A stretch of 64,000 bases of DNA from Cupriavidus sp. P-10. GTDB lineage: Bacteria; Pseudomonadota; Gammaproteobacteria; Burkholderiales; Burkholderiaceae. The DNA lies in the NCBI RefSeq assembly GCF_003402535.2, contig NZ_AP025170.1:868001-932000 (forward strand), written 5' to 3'. The position numbers were made by a program, and so were the translations under genes. Shown here piece by piece: positions 54,098 to 63,172 of this stretch (its first letter is position 1; the number at the start of each line of letters is the position of its first letter). The notes below the pieces were generated by a model. That model did not search any database. It worked only from the letters and a program-made list of their open reading frames with translations, and was not told the DNA's origin.

Positions 54098-55355
54098 GCT
54101 GCAGATACGCCGCGGCGCCCTGCGCCGCGGTGCGCCCGCTGGCGAAGCATGCTGTCAGCAGGTAACCCCCGGTGGGCGCCTCCCAGTCCAGCATTTCGCC
54201 CGCGCAGAACACGCCGGGCAGCGCGCGCAGCATCAGCCGTTCATCCATCGCTTCGAAACGCACGCCGCCTGCGCTGCTGATGACCTCGTCGATCGGGCGC
54301 GGGCGCAGCAGGCGCAGCGGCAATGCCTTGAGCGAAATCGCCAGCGTGCCTGGATCCTGCATCGCATCCTTCGCCAGGCATTCGCGCAGCAGCCCGGCCT
54401 TGACGCCGGTGATGCCGAGCCGGCTCTGCAGGTGACTCGACAGTGAACGCGAGCCGCGCGGATGGTTCACTGCGTTGCCGACCTGTTCCGCGGTGTGCGA
54501 GGGCAACAGGTCGAGGTGGATCACTGCGCTGCCGTCGGCTTCGATCCGGTCGCGAATCGGCGCCGACAACGCATAGACCAGGCTGCCTTCGATGCCGGTG
54601 GCGCTGATGACGAACTCGCCCTGGCGGTAGTGCGCGTTGCCGTCGCGGTCGGTCAGTGCGATTGCCACCGGCTTGACCGGCGTGCCGGCGAAGCGGTCGG
54701 CAAATGATGCGCTCCATGCCACATCGAAGCCGCAATTGGCGGGGCGCAGCGGCGCGACATCGACGCCACGCTCAGCCAGCCGCGGCACCCACGCACCATC
54801 CGATCCCAGTCGCGCCCAACTCGCGCCGCCCAGCGCCAGCACCACGGCACGCGCGGGCACGGATGTCTCGCCGTGCGGCGTGGCAAAACGCAGCGTATGC
54901 GCAACGCCTTCATCCCAGCCCAGCCAGCGATGGCGCATATGGAACTGCACGCCGGCTTCGCGCAGCCGGTGCAGCCATGCGCGCAGCATTGGCGCGGCCT
55001 TCATGTCGGCCGGGAAAACGCGGCCCGAACTGCCAATGAAGGTGTCGATGCCAAGCCCGTGGACCCACTCGCGTAGCATCTGCGGCCCGAAGTCCGCGAG
55101 CATCGGCGCGATTTGCGCCGCACGCGCGCCATAGCGGCCGAGGAAGGCCGGTTCCGGCTCCGCATGCGTCAGGTTCATGCCGCCCTTGCCGGCCATCAGG
55201 AACTTGCGCCCGACCGAGGGCATCGCGTCATATACCGCCACGCTGGCCCCTTGCGCCACCAGCACTTCGGCCGCCATCAGGCCGGCAGGACCGCCGCCGA
55301 TGATGGCGACGTCAGGTCGGTTGGCGGTGGCTGCGGTAGGGGTGGCAAGGGACAT
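54090..55355 (-). CDS. HI0933/BaiN-like flavoprotein, TIGR03862 type
   Basis: A 421-residue FAD protein. The Rossmann motif is VAIIGGGPAGLMAAEVL near residue 17, followed by GRKFLMAGKGGMNLTH, a stretch diagnostic of the HI0933/TIGR03862 family, and near the C-terminus GVFCAGEMLDWEAPTGGYLLTACFASG. Relatives such as BaiN reduce enone-like substrates, but the physiological role of this branch is unknown. The C-terminus AAAYLQQA is encoded within a short tandem repeat shared with the convergent gene. No strong ribosome site. Confidence 0.9.
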   Translation of the reverse strand: MSLATPTAATANRPDVAIIGGGPAGLMAAEVLVAQGASVAVYDAMPSVGRKFLMAGKGGMNLTHAEPEPAFLGRYGARAAQIAPMLADFGPQMLREWVHGLGIDTFIGSSGRVFPADMKAAPMLRAWLHRLREAGVQFHMRHRWLGWDEGVAHTLRFATPHGETSVPARAVVLALGGASWARLGSDGAWVPRLAERGVDVAPLRPANCGFDVAWSASFADRFAGTPVKPVAIALTDRDGNAHYRQGEFVISATGIEGSLVYALSAPIRDRIEADGSAVIHLDLLPSHTAEQVGNAVNHPRGSRSLSSHLQSRLGITGVKAGLLRECLAKDAMQDPGTLAISLKALPLRLLRPRPIDEVISSAGGVRFEAMDERLMLRALPGVFCAGEMLDWEAPTGGYLLTACFASGRTAAQGAAAYLQQA

Positions 55356-55454
55356 GGGGGTTCGGCAAGGGCAAGTGTGTTTCCGCCGCGGATTATAGAG
55401 CCTGCGGCAGCGCTAGAATGACGCTTTCCCCGGTATTCCCCAGCTATTGCCAGC

Positions 55455-56060
55455 ATGTCTTCCGCCGCCACATCCGCAGACGCCGTCATCGCCGCCACCC
55501 GCCACTGGCTTGAACGCGCGGTGATCGGGCTCAACCTGTGCCCCTTTGCCAAGAGCGTCTATGTGAAGGAGCAGGTGCGCTACGTGGTCAGCACGGCAAC
55601 CGAAGCGCCGGATGTGCTGGATGAACTGGAACGCGAGCTCCGGCTGCTTGATGAGACAGATCCGGCGGGGATCGACACCACGCTGCTGATCCTGCCCGAT
55701 GCCGTGGCCGATTTCCTCGACTACAACGACCTGCTGTACTTTGCCGGGCGCCTGCTTGGAAGCCTGGGCCTGGAAGGCACGCTGCAGATCGCCAGCTTCC
55801 ATCCTCAGTACCAGTTCGCCGATACCGAGCCGGACGATATCGAGAACTACACCAACCGCGCGCCGTATCCGATCCTGCACTTGCTGCGCGAGGACAGCAT
55901 TGCGCGTGCGGCGGCGGCATTCCCGGACGCGGCGGATATCTATGAGCGCAACCAGGCGACCATGCGCAGCCTTGGGCATGAGGGCTGGCGGCGCTGGATG
56001 GCGGGCGAGGACGAACCTGAAGACAACGCCGCCGGCAAGAACCCGGCCGCGCAGGACTGA
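55455..56060 (+). CDS. DUF1415-family protein
   Basis: A 201-residue cytosolic protein with the DUF1415 pattern: TRHWLERAVIGLNLCPFAKSVY at the N-terminus with a conserved Cys, DTTLLILPDAVADFLDYNDLL, LQIASFHPQYQFAD and NYTNRAPYPILHLLREDS. The family is widespread in proteobacteria and has no assigned function; the conserved CPF and FHP motifs suggest a catalytic or metal site. The tail is acidic. Convergent with the methyltransferase gene. Confidence 0.88.
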   Translation: MSSAATSADAVIAATRHWLERAVIGLNLCPFAKSVYVKEQVRYVVSTATEAPDVLDELERELRLLDETDPAGIDTTLLILPDAVADFLDYNDLLYFAGRLLGSLGLEGTLQIASFHPQYQFADTEPDDIENYTNRAPYPILHLLREDSIARAAAAFPDAADIYERNQATMRSLGHEGWRRWMAGEDEPEDNAAGKNPAAQD

Positions 56061-56073
56061 CTGACTGACCGAC

Positions 56074-56949
56074 TTACGCCCGCTCGGCCCGCTCGACCGG
56101 TTCGGCCGGCGCGGTAGATTCCGGGGTGGTGAAGAAACGCTCGTTCATCTCTTCCAGCCCCAGCGTTTCCAGCACGTTCTGCAGCCGCTCCGCCGGGCGC
56201 CGGCGCGGCAGGTCCTTGTACTGGGCGATGATCAGCTCGTTCTTCATCGAATGTTCCCAGCCCACCAGCTCGGTCACGCTGACCTGGTAGCCATGGGCTT
56301 CCAGCTGCAGGCAGCGCAGCACATTGGTCACCTGGCTGCCGAACTCGCGCGTATGCAGCGGGTGGCGCCAGATCTCGGTCAGCGGATTGCCCGCCAGCAG
56401 CTTGCCCTTGTGCTTGCGCAGCACGCTGGCCACTTCGGCCTGGCAGCAGGGCACCAGCACGATATGCTGCGCACGCTTGGCCAGCGCGAAGTGGATGGCA
56501 TCGTCGGTGGCGGTATTGCACGCATGCAGCGCGGTGACCACGTCGACGGTCGGCGGCAGCTGCGGCGAGGTGATCGAATCCGCCACCGACAGGTTCAGGA
56601 ACGACATACCGGGAAAGCCCAGCCGCGCCGCCAGCGCCTGCGAGGTCTTCACCAGTTCCTCGCGCGTTTCGATGCCGTAGATGTGGGAATCGTCCTTCAA
56701 TGCCTTGAAGAACAGGTCGTACAGGATGAAACCGAGGTACGACTTGCCGGCACCATGGTCGACCAGGGTGACGCGGCCGCGCTCGTCCTTGACCTGCTGA
56801 AGCAGCGGTTCGATGAACTGGAACAGGTGGTAGACCTGCTTGAGCTTGCGCCGGCTGTCCTGGTTCATCTTGCCGTCGCGCGTCAGGATATGGAGTTCCT
56901 TGAGCAACTCGGTGGACTGGCCGGGGCGGATTTCGTGGGTATTTGACAT
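56074..56949 (-). CDS. Putative SAM-dependent methyltransferase (GSTCD/METTL25-like)
   Basis: A 291-residue protein with motif I as VTLVDHGAGKSYLGFILYDLF (DHGAGKSY is typical of the GSTCD-like class), an acidic loop IYGIETREEL as motif II, and TALHACNTATDDAIHFAL with VLVPCCQAE, the PCCQ segment of this group. The substrate is unknown, possibly RNA. The start MSNTHEIRPGQ was preferred over a longer N-terminus because it fits the conserved region; no strong ribosome site. Monocistronic. Confidence 0.83.
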   Translation of the reverse strand: MSNTHEIRPGQSTELLKELHILTRDGKMNQDSRRKLKQVYHLFQFIEPLLQQVKDERGRVTLVDHGAGKSYLGFILYDLFFKALKDDSHIYGIETREELVKTSQALAARLGFPGMSFLNLSVADSITSPQLPPTVDVVTALHACNTATDDAIHFALAKRAQHIVLVPCCQAEVASVLRKHKGKLLAGNPLTEIWRHPLHTREFGSQVTNVLRCLQLEAHGYQVSVTELVGWEHSMKNELIIAQYKDLPRRRPAERLQNVLETLGLEEMNERFFTTPESTAPAEPVERAERA

Positions 56950-57213
56950 GGGGACTGCGCAGGCTGCGGGGCGCGGCGCGCCCCGGAAATGCCGACAGTT
57001 TACCGAAAAGTCCGGCGATGCCCCGTCAGTCGTGGTCGGCATCACCCCACCCCGGCGGGGATCGTTGTTCGCTCAAGTTTCTGGCCCCAGCTGCCGATGG
57101 TCAAGGATCGATAACAAGTGGAGCGCTAGCCATCCGGGCACGCCCTGTCCGCCAGCGCGGACAGGCAGCGGTGACGGGCCGGCCTGCAGCTCCGCAGAAA
57201 AATCAGGGGACTC

Positions 57214-58827
57214 ATGATGCACGAGTCGGGTTTGCGCCTGGAGCTGACCGAGCCAGGCGAGCAGGTGCATGCACGCTACACGCCGGAGCCAGGCAGGCTG
57301 GCGCCGGATCACGCCAGCCTGAAACAGTGCCTGGACAGCCACGGCTGGGCCGGCGCCAGGCTGGATGCGCGCGCCGTTGCGCAGTTCTTGCAGCAGTGCC
57401 AGCGCGCCGAGCACGAGATCGACGCTGCCATTGGCGCACTGGTTGACGGCGCTTTCGAGCTGGATGTCACGGGCGACTGCCTGGCTGTGCGGCTCACGTT
57501 GATGCCTGCCGAAGGTGGCCGCCCGGCCACGGAGGACGATATCCGCCGTGCTGTCGCAGAGCGCGGCGTGGTGGCGCCGATCCAGGCGCTTGCACTTGAC
57601 GCCGCGCTGGCGGAAGGCCGCTGCGAATTGCACACCATCGCCGCCGGCGTGGCGCCGCGCCAGGGCGAGCCGGCGCGTTTCCTCAACCTGCTGCAGCCGC
57701 GCAAGCCGGCGCAGGCCGAAGACGAAGATTCGCGCGTCGACCTGCGCGACCTTGGCAACCTGCTGCTGGTCAGTCCCGGCACGCCGCTGATGCGCCGGAT
57801 CCCGGCCGTGGCCGGCAACGATGGCATGGACGTGTTCGGCAAACCGGTGCCCGCCGATCCTGTCGATGATGCGCCCTTTGCCGAGGGCCTGACCGGCGCC
57901 GCCGCCGATCCCGACGACCCCGACCTGCTGGTCGCCGTGATCGCCGGCTCGCCGGTGGTCGGCGTGCATGGCATTGCCGTGAGCCCGGTGGTGCAGGTGG
58001 AGGCAGTCGACCTGCATTCGGGCAACGTCGCGTTTGACGGCACGCTGCGCGTAGCGGGCGATATCCGTACCGGCATGTCGGTGCGCGTCAGCGGCGACGT
58101 GCTGGTCGAAGGCACCATCGAAGCCGCCGACATCGACGCCGGCGGCAATGTCGTGGTCAAGGGCGGCATCATCGGCAAGGCCGAGACAGGCCATGCCGAC
58201 GGCGGCATCAGCCGCGCCAGCGTGCGCTGCAAGGGCGCGGTCAAGGCGCGCTTCATCGAGAATGCCGTGGTCGAGGCCGGCACCGAGGTGAACGTCGACA
58301 GCGGCATCCGCCAGAGCGACGTTGCCGCGGGCGAGCGCATCGTGGTCGGCGGACCCGGCGTGCAGGGGAGCATCAGCGGCGGGCGCACGCGCGCCATGCT
58401 GGCGGTGCGCGTCGCGGTGCTCGGCAGCCCTGCCGGTAGCGCCACCAGTGTGCAGGTGGGCTTGAACCCTTACGCGGACGCTCAACGTGCCGCGCTGGAG
58501 GCCGACCGCCGCAAGCTGCTGGAAGAGCAGAACAAGGTCAGGCAACTGGTGACGTTTTTTGCCAAGCATCCGGAGAAGGCCGTCGGCGACTTGCGCGAGA
58601 AGGCGCGCGCCACGCTGTTCAAGCTTTCGCGCGACATGTTCGAGCTGGAAGGTCGCCTGACGGAACTGGGCCAGCAAATGCAGCCATCGGCCGATGCCGT
58701 GATCGACGCCGCGCGCCGCATCCATGGCGGCGTCACGCTGCAGGTGGGCAGCCGCGTGCTCAAGGTGATGGAAGACAAGCCTGGCGGCCAGATCCGCCTG
58801 GCTGACGACCGCATTGTGGTGAACTGA
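57214..58827 (+). CDS. FapA-like DUF342 protein
   Basis: A 537-residue polymer-like protein of the FapA (flagellar assembly protein A/DUF342) family. The N-terminal domain runs to about residue 175; the middle holds the right-handed beta-helix with repeats such as GNVAFDGTLRVAGDIRTGMSVRVSGDVLVEGTIEAADIDAGGNVVVKGGIIG; the C-terminal coiled coil is RAALEADRRKLLEEQNKVRQLV. These proteins are cytosolic and linked to polar localisation or motility in some bacteria. No flagellar genes are adjacent. The ATG pair at the start has weak ribosome-site support. Confidence 0.88.
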   Translation: MMHESGLRLELTEPGEQVHARYTPEPGRLAPDHASLKQCLDSHGWAGARLDARAVAQFLQQCQRAEHEIDAAIGALVDGAFELDVTGDCLAVRLTLMPAEGGRPATEDDIRRAVAERGVVAPIQALALDAALAEGRCELHTIAAGVAPRQGEPARFLNLLQPRKPAQAEDEDSRVDLRDLGNLLLVSPGTPLMRRIPAVAGNDGMDVFGKPVPADPVDDAPFAEGLTGAAADPDDPDLLVAVIAGSPVVGVHGIAVSPVVQVEAVDLHSGNVAFDGTLRVAGDIRTGMSVRVSGDVLVEGTIEAADIDAGGNVVVKGGIIGKAETGHADGGISRASVRCKGAVKARFIENAVVEAGTEVNVDSGIRQSDVAAGERIVVGGPGVQGSISGGRTRAMLAVRVAVLGSPAGSATSVQVGLNPYADAQRAALEADRRKLLEEQNKVRQLVTFFAKHPEKAVGDLREKARATLFKLSRDMFELEGRLTELGQQMQPSADAVIDAARRIHGGVTLQVGSRVLKVMEDKPGGQIRLADDRIVVN

Positions 58828-58877
58828 CCACGGACCGGGCGCGCCCCGGGCACGCACCTTCGCCACGCGCGAATTTG

Positions 58878-59046
58878 TACTATCCTGCAGGTATGTCCTG
58901 GGGTGCCGCAGGATGGGCGAGAGAGCTAGACTCGGGCAGTGAATGCAGAAGCGGACCAGCAAACTGTGGAAGCGTTACACGGAACCGAATCACGTGGCAC
59001 TTGAGATACCGGAAGGCCAGCCAATGCGGCTGGCCTTCCTGCTTTT
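58878..59046 (+). ncRNA. Possible small RNA ending at a solitary terminator
   Basis: A TACTAT at 58878-58883 could be a -10, and a strong intrinsic terminator lies at 59011-59039 plus T-run; no convincing open frame with a ribosome site lies between. A transcript of roughly 150 nt is possible. The alternative is that the hairpin simply ends the FapA-like transcript 184 nt after its stop. Confidence 0.3.
59011..59046 (+). terminator. Intrinsic terminator in the FapA-like/small membrane protein gap
   Basis: GGAAGGCCAGCC / GGCTGGCCTTCC, a perfect 12-bp stem with an AATGC loop, followed by TGCTTTT. Confidence 0.88.
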
Positions 59047-59115
59047 GCAGGCACCGACATCGCGCGCGATCCGACCTACACTGAAGGTGCAACCAGTCTC
59101 TCACAGGAGGTTGCT

Positions 59116-59271
59116 ATGACTGCCGCAATGATCACGGCACTGGCGCTGATCGCCCTGGTCGCTTGTGCCGCACTTGTCATCTGGGTCATGCGCGAGAAAG
59201 ATCCGACGCTGCTGCAGCAGCAGGAGCAGTCGGTGCGCACATGGTTCGACCATATGATCCATCGCCACTAG
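59116..59271 (+). CDS. 51-residue single-pass membrane protein
   Basis: MTAAMITALALIALVACAAL begins a clear N-terminal transmembrane segment (residues about 4-25), followed by a basic turn (VMREKDP) and a Gln-rich amphipathic tail ending WFDHMIHRH. A perfect AGGAGG lies 7 nt before the ATG and an intrinsic terminator 35 bp after the stop, so expression as a small membrane protein is well supported by signals. No homologue is recognised by eye. N-out/C-in or the reverse cannot be settled, though the positive charges after the helix favour a cytosolic C-terminus. Confidence 0.7.
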   Translation: MTAAMITALALIALVACAALVIWVMREKDPTLLQQQEQSVRTWFDHMIHRH

Positions 59272-59305
59272 CGCCGCACCGTAGCCTGGCGGTACGTGCC
59301 GCAAG

Positions 59306-59330
59306 AGCCCGCCATGCCGGCGGGCTTTTT
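59306..59330 (+). terminator. Intrinsic terminator after the 51-residue membrane protein gene
   Basis: AGCCCGCC / GGCGGGCT with a 5-nt loop and TTTT after it. It lies just beyond the stop codon of the convergent capA-like gene. Confidence 0.88.
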
Positions 59331-59343
59331 CATGCGTGCCGTC

Positions 59344-60456
59344 TCACCCCGTCGATATGCGCAGTTCGTGCAGCGCGCTGCGCTCGACGCGGGTGCCGAG
59401 CGCGCGACCTTCGTAGGCGAACATCGCCAGCAGCCATGCGATGTCGACTTCGCCCGCATATTTGAGCCGGAAATGGCTGCGCCGCAGCGGCACCAGCCGC
59501 AAGTCCGCGTTGCCTGCCGCATCGAAGCTGACGAACACCATCAGCGCCAGGTCCGGCCGGTAGTCGTCGTAGCCGCCGATGCCCTCGTAGTCGTTGATAA
59601 AGTCACCGCAGCCATAGAGGATGGGTTTGCCCGCATGCAGCTCGATGCCCAGCGGATGGTGCGAGGAATGTCCATGCACGATATCCACGCCGGCCCTTTC
59701 CACCAGCCCGTGCGCGAAGGCGCGTTGCGCGGGATCGATGTGGTAGCCCCAGTTGCCACCCCAGTGGATCGATGCCACCACGAGGTCGCGGGCGCGCCTG
59801 TCCTTGCTGATCCGCGCCGCGATGCGGTCGCACGAGGCGGCGGACCAGTCATCCAGCAGGGTCACGCCGGAGTGGCCGGCGGTGGCGCGCCATGCCGCGG
59901 GCGTGCCGCTGTTCTGCATGGCGAAGGCATAGACCGCGACACGGCCGCCGCCCGGCCGCGGCAGCCACGCCGGCTGCATCGCGCTGTCCTCATCGGGGCC
60001 GGCGCCGGCATGCGCGATATGCGCAGCATCGAGCGCAGCCAGCGTGTCTGCCAGGCCCGCGCGTCCCCAGTCGAGCACGTGGTTGTTGGCCAGCGCCACG
60101 CAGTCGAGGGCCGCGGCCTGCAGGCAGTCGACATTGCCCGGATGCATGCGGTAATGCACGGCCTTGCCGGGCCATGCGTCGTCGCTGGTGGTGATCGCTG
60201 TTTCCAGGTTGGCAATGCGCGGCCGTGCGCCGCGGCGATCCAGTTCCGCGAGCGCGTCGCCCCACGGATACGCCGGCGCCACCGGCCGAGCTATTGGCCC
60301 CGCCTTGCGCTCGGCCAGGTGCACGTAGTCGAGCGCCGAGTGCACATACGACTCGTGCAGCAGCGGCTGGCTGGGATGCGCCAGGATCTGGTCGATGCCG
60401 CGCCCGGTCATCACATCGCCGCACAGGAACAGGGGTGGGTGGCTGGTTGTGTCCAT
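59344..60456 (-). CDS. CapA-family (poly-gamma-glutamate synthesis type) metallophosphatase-like protein
   Basis: A protein of about 370 residues with a CapA domain: LFLCGDVMTGRGID at the start, ARIANLETAITT, LANNHVLDWG, VASIHWGGNWGYHI and VDIVHGHSSHHPLGIEL, together the calcineurin-like metal-binding pattern (GDVM, NLE, NNH, HWG, HGH). It lacks a membrane anchor, unlike Bacillus CapA, so a cytosolic enzyme role is likely. Starts further upstream (60501 or 60522) add up to 22 Arg-rich residues; none has a clear ribosome site. No capsule synthesis genes are adjacent. Confidence 0.85.
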   Translation of the reverse strand: MDTTSHPPLFLCGDVMTGRGIDQILAHPSQPLLHESYVHSALDYVHLAERKAGPIARPVAPAYPWGDALAELDRRGARPRIANLETAITTSDDAWPGKAVHYRMHPGNVDCLQAAALDCVALANNHVLDWGRAGLADTLAALDAAHIAHAGAGPDEDSAMQPAWLPRPGGGRVAVYAFAMQNSGTPAAWRATAGHSGVTLLDDWSAASCDRIAARISKDRRARDLVVASIHWGGNWGYHIDPAQRAFAHGLVERAGVDIVHGHSSHHPLGIELHAGKPILYGCGDFINDYEGIGGYDDYRPDLALMVFVSFDAAGNADLRLVPLRRSHFRLKYAGEVDIAWLLAMFAYEGRALGTRVERSALHELRISTG

Positions 60457-60682
60457 TGCGCAGCCGGTCGGCGCCGTTGCACCGTGCCGGCGTGCTTCCA
60501 TGATAGGCCGCCACGGCGGCATGATCGCGTTGCGGCACTTGAGCCGGACGCGTTGCATGCCGCGTTTACATTCAGCGGGGGCCTGCCTTAAATGGTGAAG
60601 TCATCGGTTCTCGTGGCCATCATTCTTCACCCCGGCTGCCGCGCGTCGTCCGATGGTTCTAACTCGCATCGGGAGACAGATC

Positions 60683-62071
60683 ATGGGCCAGTTATCGCAA
60701 GAACATGTTGAGTCACTAAAGGGGCAACTGCGCGGCCGGCTGCTGCAGCCCGCCGACGCCGCCTACGACGAAGCCCGCCGCATCTGGAACGCGATGATTG
60801 ACCGCCGGCCGCAGTTGATCGTGCAGGCCGCAGGCGTCGCTGACGTGATGGCCGCGGTCAACTTCGCACGCGAGCACGGCGTGCTGCTGTCGATACGCGG
60901 CGGCGGCCACAATATCGGCGGGCTCGCGATCTGCGACGACGGCATGGTGCTCGACCTGTCATCGATGCGCTCGGTGCGCATCGATCCGCAGGCGCAGCGC
61001 GCCTGGGTCGAACCCGGCGCCACGCTGCGCGACTTCGACCATGAAGCGCAGGCCTTCGGGCTGGCCACGCCGCTGGGCATCAACTCGACCACGGGGGTCG
61101 CGGGGCTGACGCTGGGCGGCGGCTTCGGCTGGATCAGCCGCAAGTTTGGCACCACCGTCGACAACCTGGTCTCTGCGCACGTGGTCACCGCCGAAGGCAA
61201 GCTGGTGCGCGCCAGTGCCGACGAGCATCCCGACCTGTTCTGGGCGCTGCGCGGCGGCGGCGGCAACTTCGGCGTAGTCACGATGTTCGAGTTCCGGTTG
61301 CACCCGGTGGGGCCCGAGGTCTATGGTGGCCTGATCGTCTACCCGCTCGAACAGGCCCTCACCGTGCTGCCAGCCTTCCGCGATCTCTTCCAGTCCATGC
61401 CGGACGAGCTGACGGTCTGGGCGGTGCTGCGCCAGGCCCCGCCGCTGCCGTTCCTGCCGCCGGAGGCACACGGCAAGCCGATCGTGGCGCTGGCGATCTG
61501 CTATATCGGCCCGCCGGGACAGGGCCCCGCACTGGTCGAGCCGCTACGCAAGCTTGGCACGCCGTATGGCGAGCATGTCGGACCGATGCCGTTCGCCACA
61601 TGGCAACAGGCCTTCGATCCCTTGCTCACGCCGGGCGCACGCAATTACTGGAAATCGCACAACTTCGACGGGCTCGACGACGGCCTGATCGCGATGCTGG
61701 TCGAGCAGATCGGCAAGCTGCCATCGTCGCAATGCGAGGTATTTGTCGGCGCGATGGGCGGCCAGACCAACCGCGTGGCGCCGGACGCCACCGCCTACGC
61801 CAACCGCGATGCGCAGTTCATCATGAACCTGCACGGGCGCTGGGACACTGCGGCGGAGGACGACGCGTGCATTGGCTGGGCGCGCGATGTGTTCCGCGCC
61901 GCGGCGCCGTTCGCGCTGGGCAGCGTCTACGTCAACTTCCTGACCCAGGAAGAAACCGACCGGGTCGGCGCCGCCTATGGCCCCAACTTCGCGCGGCTGG
62001 TCGAGGTCAAGCGCCGCTACGATCCGGACAACCTGTTCCGCCACAACCACAACATCAATCCGGCGGCATAG
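60683..62071 (+). CDS. FAD-linked oxidase with berberine-bridge C-terminus
   Basis: A 462-residue PCMH-type flavoprotein. The FAD-binding domain includes LSIRGGGHNIGG, whose His is the usual site of 8-alpha-histidyl FAD attachment, and GVAGLTLGGGFGWISRKFG; there is no Cys at the position used for a second covalent link in berberine bridge enzymes. The C-terminal BBE domain ends VEVKRRYDPDNLFRHNHNI. Such oxidases act on carbohydrates or alcohols with O2; the substrate is unknown. GGGAGA precedes the ATG at 60683. Followed by ppk2 after 79 bp. Confidence 0.9.
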   Translation: MGQLSQEHVESLKGQLRGRLLQPADAAYDEARRIWNAMIDRRPQLIVQAAGVADVMAAVNFAREHGVLLSIRGGGHNIGGLAICDDGMVLDLSSMRSVRIDPQAQRAWVEPGATLRDFDHEAQAFGLATPLGINSTTGVAGLTLGGGFGWISRKFGTTVDNLVSAHVVTAEGKLVRASADEHPDLFWALRGGGGNFGVVTMFEFRLHPVGPEVYGGLIVYPLEQALTVLPAFRDLFQSMPDELTVWAVLRQAPPLPFLPPEAHGKPIVALAICYIGPPGQGPALVEPLRKLGTPYGEHVGPMPFATWQQAFDPLLTPGARNYWKSHNFDGLDDGLIAMLVEQIGKLPSSQCEVFVGAMGGQTNRVAPDATAYANRDAQFIMNLHGRWDTAAEDDACIGWARDVFRAAAPFALGSVYVNFLTQEETDRVGAAYGPNFARLVEVKRRYDPDNLFRHNHNINPAA

Positions 62072-62150
62072 CGCGCGGAGGCGTTCACGCGGCTGCAACA
62101 CTGGCGTGCCAGCATCGGCGCGACCGCGATGTATCCGACAGGAGGAGCAG

Positions 62151-63068
62151 ATGAGACCGGGCGAGGCACAGCTGGTACGGCGCATCCACAACGAAGTTGC
62201 CGACTACTACGACGAAGAGATCGAACTGGAGCTGGACGACCGCGAAGCCAGCGAAGCCTTCGGCGACCCGGTACACCTGCCTGACGGGGCCGAGCAGGAC
62301 AGCCGCCGCCACTATTTCCGCGAACTGTTCCGCCTGCAGGGCGAGCTGGTGCGGCTGCAGAGCTGGGTCGCGGCCACCGGCCACAAGCTGGTGATCCTCT
62401 TCGAAGGGCGCGACGCCGCCGGCAAGGGCGGCGTGATCAAGCGCATCACGCAGCGGCTGAACCCGCGCGTATGCCGCGTGGCCGCGCTGCCCGCGCCCAA
62501 CGACCGCGAGCGCACGCAGTGGTACTTCCAGCGCTACGCGGCGCACCTGCCCGCGGCAGGCGAGATCGTGCTGTTCGACCGGAGCTGGTACAACCGCGCC
62601 GGCGTCGAGCGCGTGATGGGCTTCTGCAACGACGACCAGTACGAAGAATTCTTCCGCTCAGTGCCCGAGTTCGAGAAGATGCTGGTCCGCTCCGGCATCC
62701 AGGTCGTCAAGTACTGGTTCTCGATCACGCACGACGAACAGCGCCTGCGCTTCCTCAGCCGCATCCACGATCCGCTCAAGCAATGGAAGCTCAGCCCGAT
62801 GGACCTGGAGTCACAGCGGCGCTGGGAGGACTACACCAAGGCCAAGGAGATCATGCTCGAGCGCACCCACATCGCCGAGGCGCCATGGTGGGTGGTGCAG
62901 GCCGACGACAAGAAGCGCGCGCGGCTGAACTGCATCCACCACCTGCTCAGCCTGGTGCCTTACCAGGACGTGGACGCACCCACGATCGTGCTGCCGGCGC
63001 GCGAGCGGCATGAGGACTACGTGCGGCATCCCGTACCGCAAGAAATGTTTGTGCCGGGAGTGTACTGA
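62151..63068 (+). CDS. ppk2: Polyphosphate kinase 2
   Basis: A 305-residue PPK2 that phosphorylates nucleoside di- or monophosphates from polyphosphate. Walker A is FEGRDAAGKGG, Walker B is LFDRSWYNRAGVERVMGF, and the lid Arg residues lie in ALPAPNDRERTQWYFQRY. The last segment LERTHIAEAPWWVVQADDKKRARLNCI is typical of class I (NDP-using) members. A 60-residue acidic N-terminal part (EEIELELDDREASEAF) precedes the core. GGAGGAG lies immediately upstream of the ATG. Cupriavidus carries several ppk2 paralogues. Confidence 0.94.
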   Translation: MRPGEAQLVRRIHNEVADYYDEEIELELDDREASEAFGDPVHLPDGAEQDSRRHYFRELFRLQGELVRLQSWVAATGHKLVILFEGRDAAGKGGVIKRITQRLNPRVCRVAALPAPNDRERTQWYFQRYAAHLPAAGEIVLFDRSWYNRAGVERVMGFCNDDQYEEFFRSVPEFEKMLVRSGIQVVKYWFSITHDEQRLRFLSRIHDPLKQWKLSPMDLESQRRWEDYTKAKEIMLERTHIAEAPWWVVQADDKKRARLNCIHHLLSLVPYQDVDAPTIVLPARERHEDYVRHPVPQEMFVPGVY

Positions 63069-63172
63069 CGCACCCTGCGTTAGGGTAAGTGCGGGGTGCG
63101 GTATCGGCCCCGCAGCGGCAGCGCTCCCTATAATGAAAACGGCCACCTGGCAAACAAGGGTGGCCGTGCATC

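Noticed and set aside
52441..54150. A 569-residue open frame opposite the COG2509-like oxidoreductase
   Set aside because: Antisense shadow in a GC-rich gene; the plus-strand frame has FAD-binding motifs.
58840..58856. GGGCGCGCCC-like palindrome after the FapA-like gene as a terminator
   Set aside because: The stem is short, lacks a T-run and is expected in sequence of this GC content.
57073..58962. A 629-residue open frame opposite the FapA-like gene
   Set aside because: Low-complexity antisense reading; the plus-strand frame has the DUF342 beta-helix and coiled coil.
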